Shown here: positions 7,908 to 16,391 of the stretch, piece after piece | How positions within the stretch are numbered: the first letter of the stretch is position 1 | How the letters are laid out: each line of letters begins with the position of its first letter | Assembly: GCF_024494655.1 (NCBI RefSeq) | Contig: NZ_JANHDL010000010.1 | Coordinates: 1-64,000, forward strand | DNA from: Halorubrum laminariae | Lineage (GTDB): Archaea > Halobacteriota > Halobacteria > Halobacteriales > Haloferacaceae | Length of the DNA: 64,000 nucleotides | Reading direction: 5' to 3' | Translations under genes and position numbers: made by a program | The notes under the pieces: generated by a model | What the model saw: only the letters and a program-made list of their open reading frames with translations | The model's database searches: none | Told to the model about the DNA's origin: nothing

Positions 7908-8852
7908 CTACGATGAGGGGGGATTGATGTAGAGACCGTACCGATAGAACTCATCATCGTACCAGAGCAGTTTCCCGTTCGCCGCCGTGTCGACCGCACC
8001 GAGTCCCAGAGCTTCGAGTACCGTATCGAACCCATCCGAGATCGGCGCTGTTTCCGTGTACGTCTCCTGTGCGACCGCCTCGTTGAGGAGTTCCCGTGCC
8101 GCCTCCGGTAGTTCTGCAGGGGCGAGTTCGGTATCGATCCGCGAGCCAAAGACGACCTCGCGGAACTGCGACCGCGAGTCGGCGACTTTGATCGTCAACG
8201 CCGTGTACGCCGTCTCGACGAGTGGCTCGCGAGACACACGTACACGGTACGCCCACGTGCCACTCTCGGTCATCGTCACCACGCGGCCGTCGAGATCACC
8301 GGTCGCGAGCCGACTCTTACGTTCCGCCGGCCGGCGCAAGACGTAGGCGTCCCCGCGGAGCAACTCGGCCGTGCTCGTCTCGCTGTCTGTCTGGGTGTAG
8401 CTGTGGAGAATCTTGAGCACTCTCGCGCTCGGCCGGTCGAGCGTGTCGATCAGTACGGCGTCGTCTGGCACCTGCTCTTGGGGGACCGGGTCGGCACGGA
8501 CCAGCTGGCGTTCCATCTCTGTGCGGCCAGTGACGACGTGTTTCGTCTGGTAGTACGAACCATCGTGAGTCACATAGACGTCGCTCGGAAGCGGCTTGTA
8601 CCCGTACGTCGTGTGGCGGCCGTCCGGGAGAATGTCATCGAGGGCATTTCGAGCGGGCGTTCCGAACAACGTTCCATCATCTGGTTCGTAGAGCGCGTGT
8701 TCGACTGGGGAGACATCGATAGATTCGACGGTGAGGCTGTACTCGGATTGGGTTTCACCCGAGCCGAGCGGATTCGCTGTCGCACAGCCAGCGAGTGCTG
8801 ATAACATCGTTGCACCGCCGATTTGGAGGGCTTGTCTGCGAGTGGAGGGCAT
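7908..8852 (-). CDS. Tat-exported lipoprotein, 314 aa
   Basis: The start at 8852 gives MPSTRRQALQIGGATMLSAL followed by AGC, a twin-arginine signal (RRQ) with lipobox LAGC, so the mature protein should be lipid-anchored outside the membrane. A longer frame begins at 9002, but its extra 50 residues do not look like a protein. The mature part (about 290 residues) is hydrophilic and beta-rich. The stretch DVYVTHDGSYYQTKHVV recalls the YVVYEGAYYRWNLTVSD stretch of the protein at 13789-14871, so the two may share a fold. Function unknown. Confidence 0.75.
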   Translation of the reverse strand: MPSTRRQALQIGGATMLSALAGCATANPLGSGETQSEYSLTVESIDVSPVEHALYEPDDGTLFGTPARNALDDILPDGRHTTYGYKPLPSDVYVTHDGSYYQTKHVVTGRTEMERQLVRADPVPQEQVPDDAVLIDTLDRPSARVLKILHSYTQTDSETSTAELLRGDAYVLRRPAERKSRLATGDLDGRVVTMTESGTWAYRVRVSREPLVETAYTALTIKVADSRSQFREVVFGSRIDTELAPAELPEAARELLNEAVAQETYTETAPISDGFDTVLEALGLGAVDTAANGKLLWYDDEFYRYGLYINPPSS

Positions 8853-8970
8853 ACGGGAGATACACTTCTGTTGAAACTCCCCGTCATTGTCGGTTTCGAT
8901 ACCTTCGACACAAGCACAGTGCGTCTGCCCTGCCGAACAGTTAGGACGATGGGTCGACAAGGTGTTGGAT

Positions 8971-9087
8971 ATGAACCAGACCAGAGGACGTCCGATGCTC
9001 ATCTACGTGGGATGGATCCTGGTGCTACTCGCCCTCATAGCTCTTGTCGGTAATGTTCTCATCCTTCTCCTATACGGGATGTGGTAG
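8971..9087 (+). CDS. 38-residue single-TM peptide
   Basis: ATG at 8971 to TAG encodes a short polar start (MNQTRGRP) and one strongly hydrophobic segment (IYVGWILVLLALIALVGNVL). An alternative start is at 8995. It matches the size and style of other tiny membrane peptides in the array (24411-24533, 49817-49915). The short length keeps the confidence moderate. Confidence 0.45.
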   Translation: MNQTRGRPMLIYVGWILVLLALIALVGNVLILLLYGMW

Positions 9088-9172
9088 CGACGAGTGCTCG
9101 GTCCGACAACGTTCCGCTGAGAATCTACTGGACCAGTAAGATTTTCAATACCGCTGCGAGAAACGTATCCGC

Positions 9173-9472
9173 GTGACCCCCTCCAACCTCAGAAAGACGC
9201 TGTTTAGTGAGCCGTCTGGTCGCCGCCATGCAGCAGTGATGTTCGCTGGGGCACTCGCCTTTGTCGGTCTCTACCTAACCGCTTGGTTTCTCGACGAGTC
9301 TGTCCCACGCTTTGCGCTCTTTCTGCTGGTTGGGTCTGCGTTGTCCGGTATTGCCGAAGCGCTTCCGAAGGATCGACGTCGGATAGCCGGTGGTTTACGT
9401 GTACTAGCGATTCTCGTGTTGGTGTGTCTGCTTGCTCTCATCATCTTTGCTCCCGAGTTTATCATTGGATAG
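9173..9472 (+). CDS. Small membrane protein, 99 aa, 3 TM (paralog of 13292-13609)
   Basis: It uses a GTG start (MTPSNLRKTLFSEPSGRR). Three membrane segments are visible at about residues 22-40, 45-62 and 76-97. It is clearly paralogous to the 105-residue protein at 13292-13609: both have F-x-EP-x-GRR before TM1, GxAESLP/GIAEALP with an R-rich loop after TM2, and end in LxxLxIxAPExI. The two copies lie 4 kb apart in opposite orientation, which shows that units of the array have been duplicated and inverted. Function unknown. Confidence 0.75.
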   Translation: MTPSNLRKTLFSEPSGRRHAAVMFAGALAFVGLYLTAWFLDESVPRFALFLLVGSALSGIAEALPKDRRRIAGGLRVLAILVLVCLLALIIFAPEFIIG

Positions 9473-9570
9473 CGGGACGGAACCTATTGACGCCCGCTAC
9501 TACACACCCTAAACCTACGAATAGACAGCAGTCAGGCACCTGACTCTCATTGAGTTCTCTTTTTACAAGC

Positions 9571-9650
9571 GTGTCATAGAACTTCCCTCAAGGAATAAGT
9601 TTCATATGACATTCAGCGAACCAGTTGTTAGATAGAGCGTGCTTACGAAA
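9571..9650 (+). repeat. Intergenic repeat copy with GTGTCATAGAAC left end
   Basis: It begins GTGTCATAGAACTTCCCTCA and ends with a degenerate GAGCGTGCTTACGAAA tail at the 3' end of the next, leftward gene. It is the alternative left end of the array repeat. Confidence 0.6.
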
Positions 9651-10056
9651 CGCTCGTTCCAATGCCCCAGCCGATAGCGTTTACCACGGAACAGAACAGA
9701 AGGAGACCAGTGAAAAGGATAGCCGGCGACGAGTCGTAGTACCCAAATCCAAGCAGAACAGTTCCCAGTGAGCCGAGGCACATGCCCACAGGTAGGGCGA
9801 GTCCCGATAGTACACTAACTGGTGCGCTCGCGTCCCAGTATCCGAGCACTCCAGCGATCACGCCGCCACCGAGGACGCTACCGTACAGAACAAATTCGGA
9901 AACAAGACCGTGGGTCTCGGCACTGACTACTTCAGTTACGTAACCAATACGAAGGGCCCCGTACAGGAATGCAGTTGCCACGCAAAGGGCGAGTACGAGA
10001 GCGACGGTGCCAGAATTCCTCTCGACTCGGAGCTGGCTGAGGAGTAGTTGACTCAT
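9643..10056 (-). CDS. Small membrane protein, 137 aa, 4 TM
   Basis: After a short basic N-terminus (MSQLLLSQLRVERNSG) there are four hydrophobic segments (about residues 15-35, 50-70, 80-102 and 110-130), with Gly-rich packing such as GGGVIAGVLGYW. No functional motif is seen. The stop codon sits inside the tail of a GTGTCATAGAAC-type repeat, so this gene forms one unit of the array. Function unknown. Confidence 0.7.
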   Translation of the reverse strand: MSQLLLSQLRVERNSGTVALVLALCVATAFLYGALRIGYVTEVVSAETHGLVSEFVLYGSVLGGGVIAGVLGYWDASAPVSVLSGLALPVGMCLGSLGTVLLGFGYYDSSPAILFTGLLLFCSVVNAIGWGIGTSVS

Positions 10057-10173
10057 GAGCGTCGGGTTCCTCTGTTCAACAGGACAATGGGTCCGTGAAA
10101 CGTATCTCTTCTGTATCTATCACTCCAAACAATACAAGAAGAGGTCTATGACACGTTCCATCTCACAGCTGTT

Positions 10174-11784
10174 TCACTTAACGGTGAACCGTCGATACCG
10201 ACGAATTGCGTACCGGTACGCCCCGTACGACACACCAATGGTCACCAGCAAGTAGAGACCGAACCCGACGACGAATACGGGCGTCACGACCAGGTTCCCG
10301 CTGACCGCGAACCAAGTAACGATCAGTCCGAGGATCGTTCCGCCCCCCACGATGAACAAATATCCCAGCATTACGAGCGTCGAGGGCACGACTGACTCAG
10401 TGCCCCAGAACTCGCGCTCCTCGTAGATGGGGTACGCCGACCCGATTCCGACGGCGAACATCGCCGCGGCGAGACACATTCCGAAGCCGACGACCGCGAA
10501 CGCGACGACGGAGGTCAGTGACGTTCCGAGCAAGACCGAGCCGAGTGGGACGAGCACGGCGACCGGGAGGCCAACGGCGACACCGGCGAGCATTCGTCCT
10601 CGGATGATGGTGCGGGGGTTCGTTTCGGTGAGTAACAGCAGGGGCAGCTGGGGGCGGTCGTCGCCCAGTGGGTTCAAGCCGAAGGTCGCGCCCGCGAGGT
10701 ACGTCCCGAGGCCAACGCCCATCCCCGCGATGAGGAGTCCAATGGCGTCATCCGACGACTGAACGACAGTCGTGCCAAGGGGGGCGACGAAAAAGACGGC
10801 CATCAGGAGGTGGCTCAACTCTTGTGGGTTGCGACGGCCGCGCACGAGGACGGCCCACGCGATGCGGCCCGCTTTGGTCCACGCGAACGGCTGTGGCGCG
10901 GTGAATCCGCCGGTCGACGTGCGCACCTGGTTCGACGTGCCTCGACTCGGTGGGTCCGTGAACCAGAGGGTGGCGGCCTGTTTGGTCGCGACGGCCAGTC
11001 CAACCGGTATGAGCGCGAGCAACCCACCGAACACTGCGATCGACCACGCCGACGTCGGCTGCGCGATCGGCGTTCCGAGGAAGACGAGCGCGACGTACTC
11101 AACCAGGGGCTCGAAGGTAAACGCCGCGAGGAACCGCTGTATCGAGAGTCCCTCTTCAACGATGAGTTGTCCGAGGAACTGCGAGGCAACGACGAGCCCG
11201 ATCAGCGCGAGGATTCCACCCGCTTTCAGGAGACGATGGACGCCGGGGAGCCGCCGCAGGAGCCGCAGCACGCCGAGACCACCGGCGTAGCCCCAGACGG
11301 CAGTACAGCAGATGAGCGGCAGCGCGACAAGCCCCCCTGTGACGACGAGTAAGGGTGTCCCCAATCCCAGCGCGAACGTGACAGCGAACGCCGTTGCCGG
11401 AAGGCCGAACCACAAAAGGAGTCGCCCGATTTCTGCGGTGATGAGTCCGAGGACGACTGCACGGGGATGGACTGCCGTCAAGACGAGGTCTTCGGCTTCG
11501 ATGCTCCCGATCCGTTCCAGCGTTCGGAGTATCGCCAATAGGACGAGTGCGATGGGAGCGGCGGTCGCAGCAGGGCCGAAGAACGGAATCGCGCTGATTG
11601 AGCGAGCACTTCGACCGAGTACGTACGCTGCCGGAAGCACAAAGAGGAGATTCCCGCCGAAGAACAACACGGCGATCCCGAGCCCGGCGAGCCGACGCGT
11701 GTTGCCGAGGTATCCCCGGAGACTCCGAACGAACTCTGCACGGCCGATGCGGAGCCCGTGGCGAATGTCGTGTCTGAGATTCAT
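10174..11784 (-). CDS. ABC transporter permease, 536 aa
   Basis: A large polytopic membrane protein with about 12 hydrophobic segments. Its start overlaps the end of the ATPase gene by 4 nt, so the two form one translationally coupled transporter operon. The N-terminus (MNLRHDIRHGLRIGRAEFVRSLRGYLGNTRR) is amphipathic and basic, as in haloarchaeal ABC-2 type export permeases. It should form the membrane channel for the ATPase at 11781-12557. The substrate cannot be read from the sequence. It is one of very few two-gene units in this stretch. Confidence 0.8.
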   Translation of the reverse strand: MNLRHDIRHGLRIGRAEFVRSLRGYLGNTRRLAGLGIAVLFFGGNLLFVLPAAYVLGRSARSISAIPFFGPAATAAPIALVLLAILRTLERIGSIEAEDLVLTAVHPRAVVLGLITAEIGRLLLWFGLPATAFAVTFALGLGTPLLVVTGGLVALPLICCTAVWGYAGGLGVLRLLRRLPGVHRLLKAGGILALIGLVVASQFLGQLIVEEGLSIQRFLAAFTFEPLVEYVALVFLGTPIAQPTSAWSIAVFGGLLALIPVGLAVATKQAATLWFTDPPSRGTSNQVRTSTGGFTAPQPFAWTKAGRIAWAVLVRGRRNPQELSHLLMAVFFVAPLGTTVVQSSDDAIGLLIAGMGVGLGTYLAGATFGLNPLGDDRPQLPLLLLTETNPRTIIRGRMLAGVAVGLPVAVLVPLGSVLLGTSLTSVVAFAVVGFGMCLAAAMFAVGIGSAYPIYEEREFWGTESVVPSTLVMLGYLFIVGGGTILGLIVTWFAVSGNLVVTPVFVVGFGLYLLVTIGVSYGAYRYAIRRYRRFTVK

Positions 11785-12557
11785 TCTCTTTCGGAGGTTG
11801 CGACTGCGTCGGGCTCACTGGTGACGGCGAGGAAGGCGTCCTCGAGCGACCCACTCTCGCCTGTCTCTGCCCGGGCTTGTACGTCCGCAGGCGTTCCTTC
11901 GGCGACGAGTCGGCCGTCGAACAGCACGCCGACCGCGTCGGCGACGGCTTCGACGACTGGGAGGATGTGTGTCGAGAGGAAGACGGTCGTCCCAGTGTCG
12001 GCGAAGTCAGTGATGGACTCTCGGATAGTGCGTGCGGCTCGGGGATCGAGCCCCGACGTCGGTTCGTCCAGGAACAGAACGTCCGGATCGTGCAAAACAC
12101 TCTGGATGAACGCGGTTTTTTGCTGCATCCCCTTCGAGTACGCGTCGATTCGTTTGTCGGCGTCGTCGGTCAGGTCGAATCGGTCGAGATACTCGGCAAT
12201 TCGCTCTCGGGCGACATTCTGCGGGATATCGCGCAGATCGGCGACGTACTCAAGCTGTTCGCGGGCGCTGAACTCCTCGTAGAGCGGTGGCGTCTCGGGA
12301 AGGTAGCCGACGTGCGGGGCGAGAGAACGCCGGTCGTCGACGTCGACGCCACGGATGCGGACGCTTCCGCTGGACGGTTGTGTGAGACCGGTCAGGAGCC
12401 GCATCGTGGTCGTCTTGCCCGCGCCGTTCGGGCCGAGAAAGCCGTAGACCGTCCCCGACTCGATGGCGAGCGAGAGACTGTCGACGGCGACCTCAGAGCC
12501 GTAGGCCTTCCGGAGCTCAGTCGTCTGAATGGCGAGGTCTTCGTCGGTGGAGGGCAT
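11781..12557 (-). CDS. ABC transporter ATP-binding protein, 258 aa
   Basis: All motifs of an ABC ATPase are present: Walker A GPNGAGKTTTM (about residue 40), Q-loop GYLPETPPLYEEF, signature YSKGMQQKTAF (non-canonical; LSGGQ-type in most), Walker B VLFLDEPTSGLD and the switch His in STHIL. This is the CcmA/NatA-like subclass that pairs with ABC-2 permeases and usually drives export. It is the upstream gene of a two-gene operon with the permease. Confidence 0.93.
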   Translation of the reverse strand: MPSTDEDLAIQTTELRKAYGSEVAVDSLSLAIESGTVYGFLGPNGAGKTTTMRLLTGLTQPSSGSVRIRGVDVDDRRSLAPHVGYLPETPPLYEEFSAREQLEYVADLRDIPQNVARERIAEYLDRFDLTDDADKRIDAYSKGMQQKTAFIQSVLHDPDVLFLDEPTSGLDPRAARTIRESITDFADTGTTVFLSTHILPVVEAVADAVGVLFDGRLVAEGTPADVQARAETGESGSLEDAFLAVTSEPDAVATSERE

Positions 12558-12640
12558 AGATAACGGATATCGTTTGTCAGACCAATCGCCTATGCGTTTC
12601 GGAACGAGCGAGTGAGTATGGTTTACCCCTCAGACCAGAG

Positions 12641-12720
12641 GGTGTCGTAGAACACTTCACAGGTGTTGTTTGCGCAGGTTCGACGGCGAATCAGCCGTTA
12701 CAGGGTTCATGCGAACCTAA
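12641..12720 (+). repeat. Intergenic repeat copy with GGTGTCGTAGAAC left end
   Basis: It begins GGTGTCGTAGAACACTTCAC and runs to about 12720, just before the next rightward gene. The body is diverged. It is an alternative-left-end copy. Confidence 0.55.
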
Positions 12721-12739
12721 CACTTTTCATCAGACATCC

Positions 12740-13198
12740 ATGTTCTCCAGTATGGCCCTCCAGACAGCACGCCAGATGTTTTCTGTTGACTCAGTTGATT
12801 TCACCGAAACGAGGATGTTCCTTCTTGGTTCTGTACAAGCGGTGTTGACTGCTATTCTATTTGGCTTGATTTTCTTCCTCGTGGCCGCAACTCGGATTGT
12901 TACTCTTGAGCCGGCTCCTGAGTCAGCCATTCTCTCGATACTACTCGGTGTTGTTCCAGCGGTAGTATTCGGGGCAGGTCTTCCGTATCTCGTTCAGCGC
13001 CGTGAGTATTTTAATCGGCTCAATAATTCAGTACCGGCCAGAGCAGTCATAACTTCAGTTACGCTTGGGACGTACGTTGGTCTCTTTTTCTACCATCCCG
13101 CAACAAGTCTAATCTATGCGGTTGTATATCTGCTGAGCCGAATTGTCATCCTTGTTGGAATCTATGGCGGCTCTCGAATCAAAGCGAGACTTGCATAG
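12740..13198 (+). CDS. Membrane protein, 152 aa, 4 TM
   Basis: A polar N-terminal 30 residues precede four hydrophobic segments (about 33-55, 63-85, 102-122 and 124-145). The second ATG at 12752 is a possible alternative start. No known motif. Lies between a CATAGAAC-type repeat (12641) and a CTGTACTGACC copy (13199), so it is bounded like an array unit. Function unknown. Confidence 0.7.
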   Translation: MFSSMALQTARQMFSVDSVDFTETRMFLLGSVQAVLTAILFGLIFFLVAATRIVTLEPAPESAILSILLGVVPAVVFGAGLPYLVQRREYFNRLNNSVPARAVITSVTLGTYVGLFFYHPATSLIYAVVYLLSRIVILVGIYGGSRIKARLA

Positions 13199-13250
13199 TC
13201 TGTACTGACCGATTCAGGGCTGTTGATTCCAGTCAAGAGTGGCTGAACCG
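13199..13250 (+). repeat. Intergenic repeat copy with CTGTACTGACCG left end
   Basis: CTGTACTGACCGATTCAGGG starts at 13199, directly after the stop codon of the upstream gene. A degenerate GTGGCTGAACCGACCGCACA tail follows. Confidence 0.55.
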
Positions 13251-13291
13251 ACCGCACACATCACGTGCGTACTTCTCAAGACAGACTCCAC

Positions 13292-13609
13292 TCACTCAGC
13301 CCAGATTACCTCTGGAGCCAGTATGAGGAGACCGAGAAAGACGATGAGGACACCGAGGCCAACTATTCGAAGTACGCCTGCTGAACGCTGTCGGGTCGGC
13401 GGAAGAGATTCGGCTACCCCGGTGAACGCGAACGCGATACCCAAAAAGAGCATATTGTGAGGGCCGTCGAGTACAATGCCGAAATACGCCCAGCCGAGGA
13501 GGCAAATGACGGAGAAGAGTGAGAAGAGGAGCCCCTTCCGCCGTCCATCTGGCTCACGAAACAGTATCCGGCGAACTGTGTTCACACGTACTAACAGACG
13601 TTTGACCAA
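13292..13609 (-). CDS. Small membrane protein, 105 aa, 3 TM (paralog of 9173-9472)
   Basis: Shares with the 99-residue protein at 9173 the F-REPDGRR start, three similarly placed membrane segments, the GVAESLPPTRQR loop and the ending LILAPEVI. It reads leftwards, opposite to its paralog. Function unknown. Confidence 0.75.
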   Translation of the reverse strand: MVKRLLVRVNTVRRILFREPDGRRKGLLFSLFSVICLLGWAYFGIVLDGPHNMLFLGIAFAFTGVAESLPPTRQRSAGVLRIVGLGVLIVFLGLLILAPEVIWAE

Positions 13610-13640
13610 GTAAATCGTTCGGCTACATCTATCAATTCAC

Positions 13641-13675
13641 AACGTCGGTGTGCCAACCGTTCTATGACATCCTCC
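13641..13675 (+). repeat. Intergenic repeat, right end of ACCGTTCTATGACA type
   Basis: CGGTGTGCCAACCGTTCTAT followed by GACATCCTC. The GGTGTGC core is shared with the other right-end version, but continues into the reverse complement of GTGTCATAGAAC instead of GTACTGAA. Confidence 0.6.
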
Positions 13676-13788
13676 TCAGACCACGGTATTGGACGCGGAA
13701 GACGTCACTCTCACAACACTCATTTCCTAACCTTCGAGGAGCACGAAGCGTACCACTCCGGACAGATTGACTGTTCTCCGGGGCCTTT

Positions 13789-14871
13789 ATGCAATCATCC
13801 CGAACAGAGATAGACGACCCGATGCAGCCCTCCAAGCCCTCCCTTCGGACGATCGCTATCTTCGGTCTCCTCGTCGTGGGTGTCGTCGGTAGCTTCGCGT
13901 TCCACGCGGCAGTCACCGACATGGATGTGACGTACACCGCGACTGCCGTCCAACCGGGCGAGGAGCCGAGCCGTGTCGCGTTCGCCTCTGGACAGATCGT
14001 AGACCTCGACGAGCGCCTCGAGGACAAATCGGCGTCGATCCGTCAGCCAGTCGAGCACGCCGCTGCGAACGGCTCGTTCGCGGGAACCGTCCCACCCGAA
14101 CTCCACATCACGCTCGACGACCTCGAAACGAGATACGTCGTCTACGAGGGAGCGTACTACCGCTGGAATCTGACGGTGAGCGACGAGACGACATTCGTCA
14201 GTATCGAGATGGCACAAGTTACTGCCACGACAGTCTTGGACTCAGTCGCCACCGCCTACGACGCGGCACCACCGAAGGCGAAGTCTGCGATACAGTCGGG
14301 ATCGGTGACCGGCTGGAACGTTGAGCGAGGGATCTACCGGCAGGGCCAGACGTACTATGCCGTCGCGCCCCGGAGTGAGACGGCGATTGCTGGGAAAATC
14401 ATCAGTGGTTTCCTCGGATACGCCCTCACGCCCGTCGGACGCGGGTACGTCGCCGTCGCACTCGGCCTGCTGGCCTACCGGTATCGGAATCCGCTCATCG
14501 ACCGCCCCCTGACGGTCCAGCGGTCGCTTAGCGTCGCAGCCATGGCCGTGCCCGTTGCGTTCATCGGAACACTGGTGTTCGAGAGCGGGTCATGGTCGCG
14601 GTTCGTCACCGGCCCCATGAGTGCGCTCGTCGTCGCGTCCGGCGTGGTCGCGGGTGTCCTCGTTCATCAACGCCGCTGGCTCGCGCTCCTCGGATTCACC
14701 GGCCTCGTGGCGGCGTTGGTTGTCGGCGCGAGCGTCCTCGCCCTCGGCGTGATTGGGGGACTTCTGGGCGGCCTGGCAGTCTTCGTTGGGCTGCTCACCG
14801 GCGTGATTCCTCTCGGATATGGTATCGCGTTCGGAGCGCATCGTTCTCGGAAGACCAATGGCGACGCCTGA
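13789..14871 (+). CDS. Membrane protein with large external domain and C-terminal TM cluster, 360 aa
   Basis: One N-terminal TM (about residues 20-42) is followed by a hydrophilic extracellular region (about 45-195) and then five hydrophobic segments to the C-terminus, ending in a basic tail. The external part contains YVVYEGAYYRWNLTVSD, similar to a stretch in the lipoprotein at 7908-8852. ATG at 13822 (MQPSKPS) is an alternative start. The layout suggests a surface-sensing or scaffolding domain on a membrane platform. Function unknown. Confidence 0.7.
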   Translation: MQSSRTEIDDPMQPSKPSLRTIAIFGLLVVGVVGSFAFHAAVTDMDVTYTATAVQPGEEPSRVAFASGQIVDLDERLEDKSASIRQPVEHAAANGSFAGTVPPELHITLDDLETRYVVYEGAYYRWNLTVSDETTFVSIEMAQVTATTVLDSVATAYDAAPPKAKSAIQSGSVTGWNVERGIYRQGQTYYAVAPRSETAIAGKIISGFLGYALTPVGRGYVAVALGLLAYRYRNPLIDRPLTVQRSLSVAAMAVPVAFIGTLVFESGSWSRFVTGPMSALVVASGVVAGVLVHQRRWLALLGFTGLVAALVVGASVLALGVIGGLLGGLAVFVGLLTGVIPLGYGIAFGAHRSRKTNGDA

Positions 14872-14986
14872 GCAGTGGTTACTCGGTGGTTGGCGGAGAG
14901 TTTTATCGAACCATTCAGAAGGCAGTTGCCTTCAGCGTAGAACAGACTGAACGCACTGGCAAGTGGATCTGCGAATGTAATGGCGG

Positions 14987-15175
14987 CTACTCGGATTCCG
15001 GAGAAGTTACCTTACTAACTCCGACGTAGAATCCCACTGCTAACACGACAGTTAGAATCAACCCTGTAACTATTGGAAAAAGACCTGTCGGGTCCGGGCT
15101 GAATATGAACGCGACGGAAAATCCGACGAACAACCCAAATAAGATAGATACTAGACCCCGAACAAGCCGGTGCAT
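14987..15175 (-). CDS. Small membrane protein, 62 aa, 2 TM
   Basis: Two hydrophobic helices (LVSILFGLFVGFSVAFIF and FPIVTGLILTVVLAVGFYV) flank a short Asp-Pro loop. The N-terminus MHRLVRG is basic. Single-gene unit of the array with no motif. Function unknown. Confidence 0.6.
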   Translation of the reverse strand: MHRLVRGLVSILFGLFVGFSVAFIFSPDPTGLFPIVTGLILTVVLAVGFYVGVSKVTSPESE

Positions 15176-15280
15176 ACCACCAATCTCATCGGATATTCAA
15201 TAAGAGCATTGATCTGGATAATTCGCCTGCCTCCGTTACATCCCTATTCTGTAGTGAGTGGTTCTGGAGGGCTGAGATAC

Positions 15281-15307
15281 GGATGTGCCAACCGTTCTAT
15301 GACCCTC
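15281..15307 (+). repeat. Intergenic repeat, right end of ACCGTTCTATGAC type
   Basis: GGATGTGCCAACCGTTCTAT plus GACCCTC, nearly the same as the copy at 13641, abutting the stop codon of the leftward gene at 15307. Confidence 0.6.
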
Positions 15308-15657
15308 TAGGTTGTCGGCGTCCAAATCCCCCGCTGGACGGCCTGCCAGCCGTAGTTGAGTACGCCAATGAGGCCGATGACCACGAACACCGCCGGAATG
15401 AACGTGAGGTCGTCTGTGATGATTACGATCGTTCCCCAGACTGCAAACGCGGCTGCCTGCAGGAGATGATAGGCGATCGACTCTCCGAAGGGCTTCACAC
15501 CGTGTAAGGCGACGGCGAAGGCCAAGAGGACAGTCGCGATAAGGGCAGCTGGAGCAGGCTGATAATAGTCCAGTCCAACAAGTGCGACGGCCACGATAGC
15601 GACGCCGATGCCGAGGCCGACCCCGAGCGGGGAGATGGATTCGATCTGGGAGGGCAT
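15307..15657 (-). CDS. Small membrane protein, 116 aa, 4 TM
   Basis: Four closely spaced hydrophobic segments cover most of the protein, after a short polar start (MPSQIESISPLG). The loop HGVKPFGESIAYHLLQA carries the only conserved-looking polar residues. The stop codon (15307-15309) lies at the end of a GTTCTATGAC repeat copy. Function unknown. Confidence 0.65.
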   Translation of the reverse strand: MPSQIESISPLGVGLGIGVAIVAVALVGLDYYQPAPAALIATVLLAFAVALHGVKPFGESIAYHLLQAAAFAVWGTIVIITDDLTFIPAVFVVIGLIGVLNYGWQAVQRGIWTPTT

Positions 15658-15751
15658 ACTGAGAACGTCCGCTTGTGGCTTCTAAAACCTATCCGAGGAT
15701 TTCGAGCCAGCCAGGGACCAGTGCCTCTGTTGATATCACGGTCCCCAGACG

Positions 15752-15790
15752 TTATTTTGGTGCAATAGCCCTTAGGCAGGCCTCTGTCTT
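15752..15790 (+). repeat. Weak tail copy of the intergenic repeat
   Basis: TTGGTGCAATAGCCCTTAGG resembles the tail consensus GTGAAACAGCCGCTTAGTAGG and the copy at 49650. Only the tail is recognisable. Confidence 0.3.
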
Positions 15791-15865
15791 GCTCGTGGTC
15801 GAACTGGGACAGTACTATCAGGAATCCCGAATTTCGTGTTATGGCCTGTCTGTAAACGAGTTCAA

Positions 15866-16303
15866 TCAGCTATGATTGGCCAGCCACCCGCCGACGAGAC
15901 CGCCGAGAAAGCCGCCAAGCGCACCGGTGCCGATCATCATCACACCGGCGAGTGTCATAACCAAGGTCGCTACGATAGTCGACGACCACGATGTCGCAAA
16001 ACTATGCCAAGTCCGAACCATCGCGGGAAATATCCAGATGTATCCCGGCAATCCGCCGAGGATTCCGGCACCGATAGCTGCCTTACTCGCATTGGCCGCG
16101 TCTCGTTTTGCGAGAAACCCAGCGATGAGCCCGCCGAAGAATACCATGTTGATTGAAAAGTAGTGCCCCATTCCCGATAGCCAGTAGTCACCAATAACCA
16201 GTGGAATCGACATGAGGCCACCAAGTAGGGCGTATTTCCACGTGTGATTATTTCGGAGGACGTGGAGGGTGCCGATAGACATGATTATCTCCAGAGGATG
16301 CAA
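15866..16303 (-). CDS. Membrane protein, DUF5518-like, 145 aa
   Basis: Four hydrophobic segments rich in Gly. The pattern MVFFGGLIAGFLAKRDAANASKAAIGAGILGGLPG recalls the haloarchaeal DUF5518 family (from memory), where a GG-LxAG motif precedes a small-residue helix. An alternative start is at 16282 (MSIGTLH). Single-gene unit. Function unknown. Confidence 0.65.
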   Translation of the reverse strand: MHPLEIIMSIGTLHVLRNNHTWKYALLGGLMSIPLVIGDYWLSGMGHYFSINMVFFGGLIAGFLAKRDAANASKAAIGAGILGGLPGYIWIFPAMVRTWHSFATSWSSTIVATLVMTLAGVMMIGTGALGGFLGGLVGGWLANHS

Positions 16304-16391
16304 CGCAAGTGAATACGTCGCATTGTTTGGTCCATCTGGCTATAGTTGGTGAGGTCGCGAGAGCACCGTCGATAGTCCGCCGCAGTCAGTG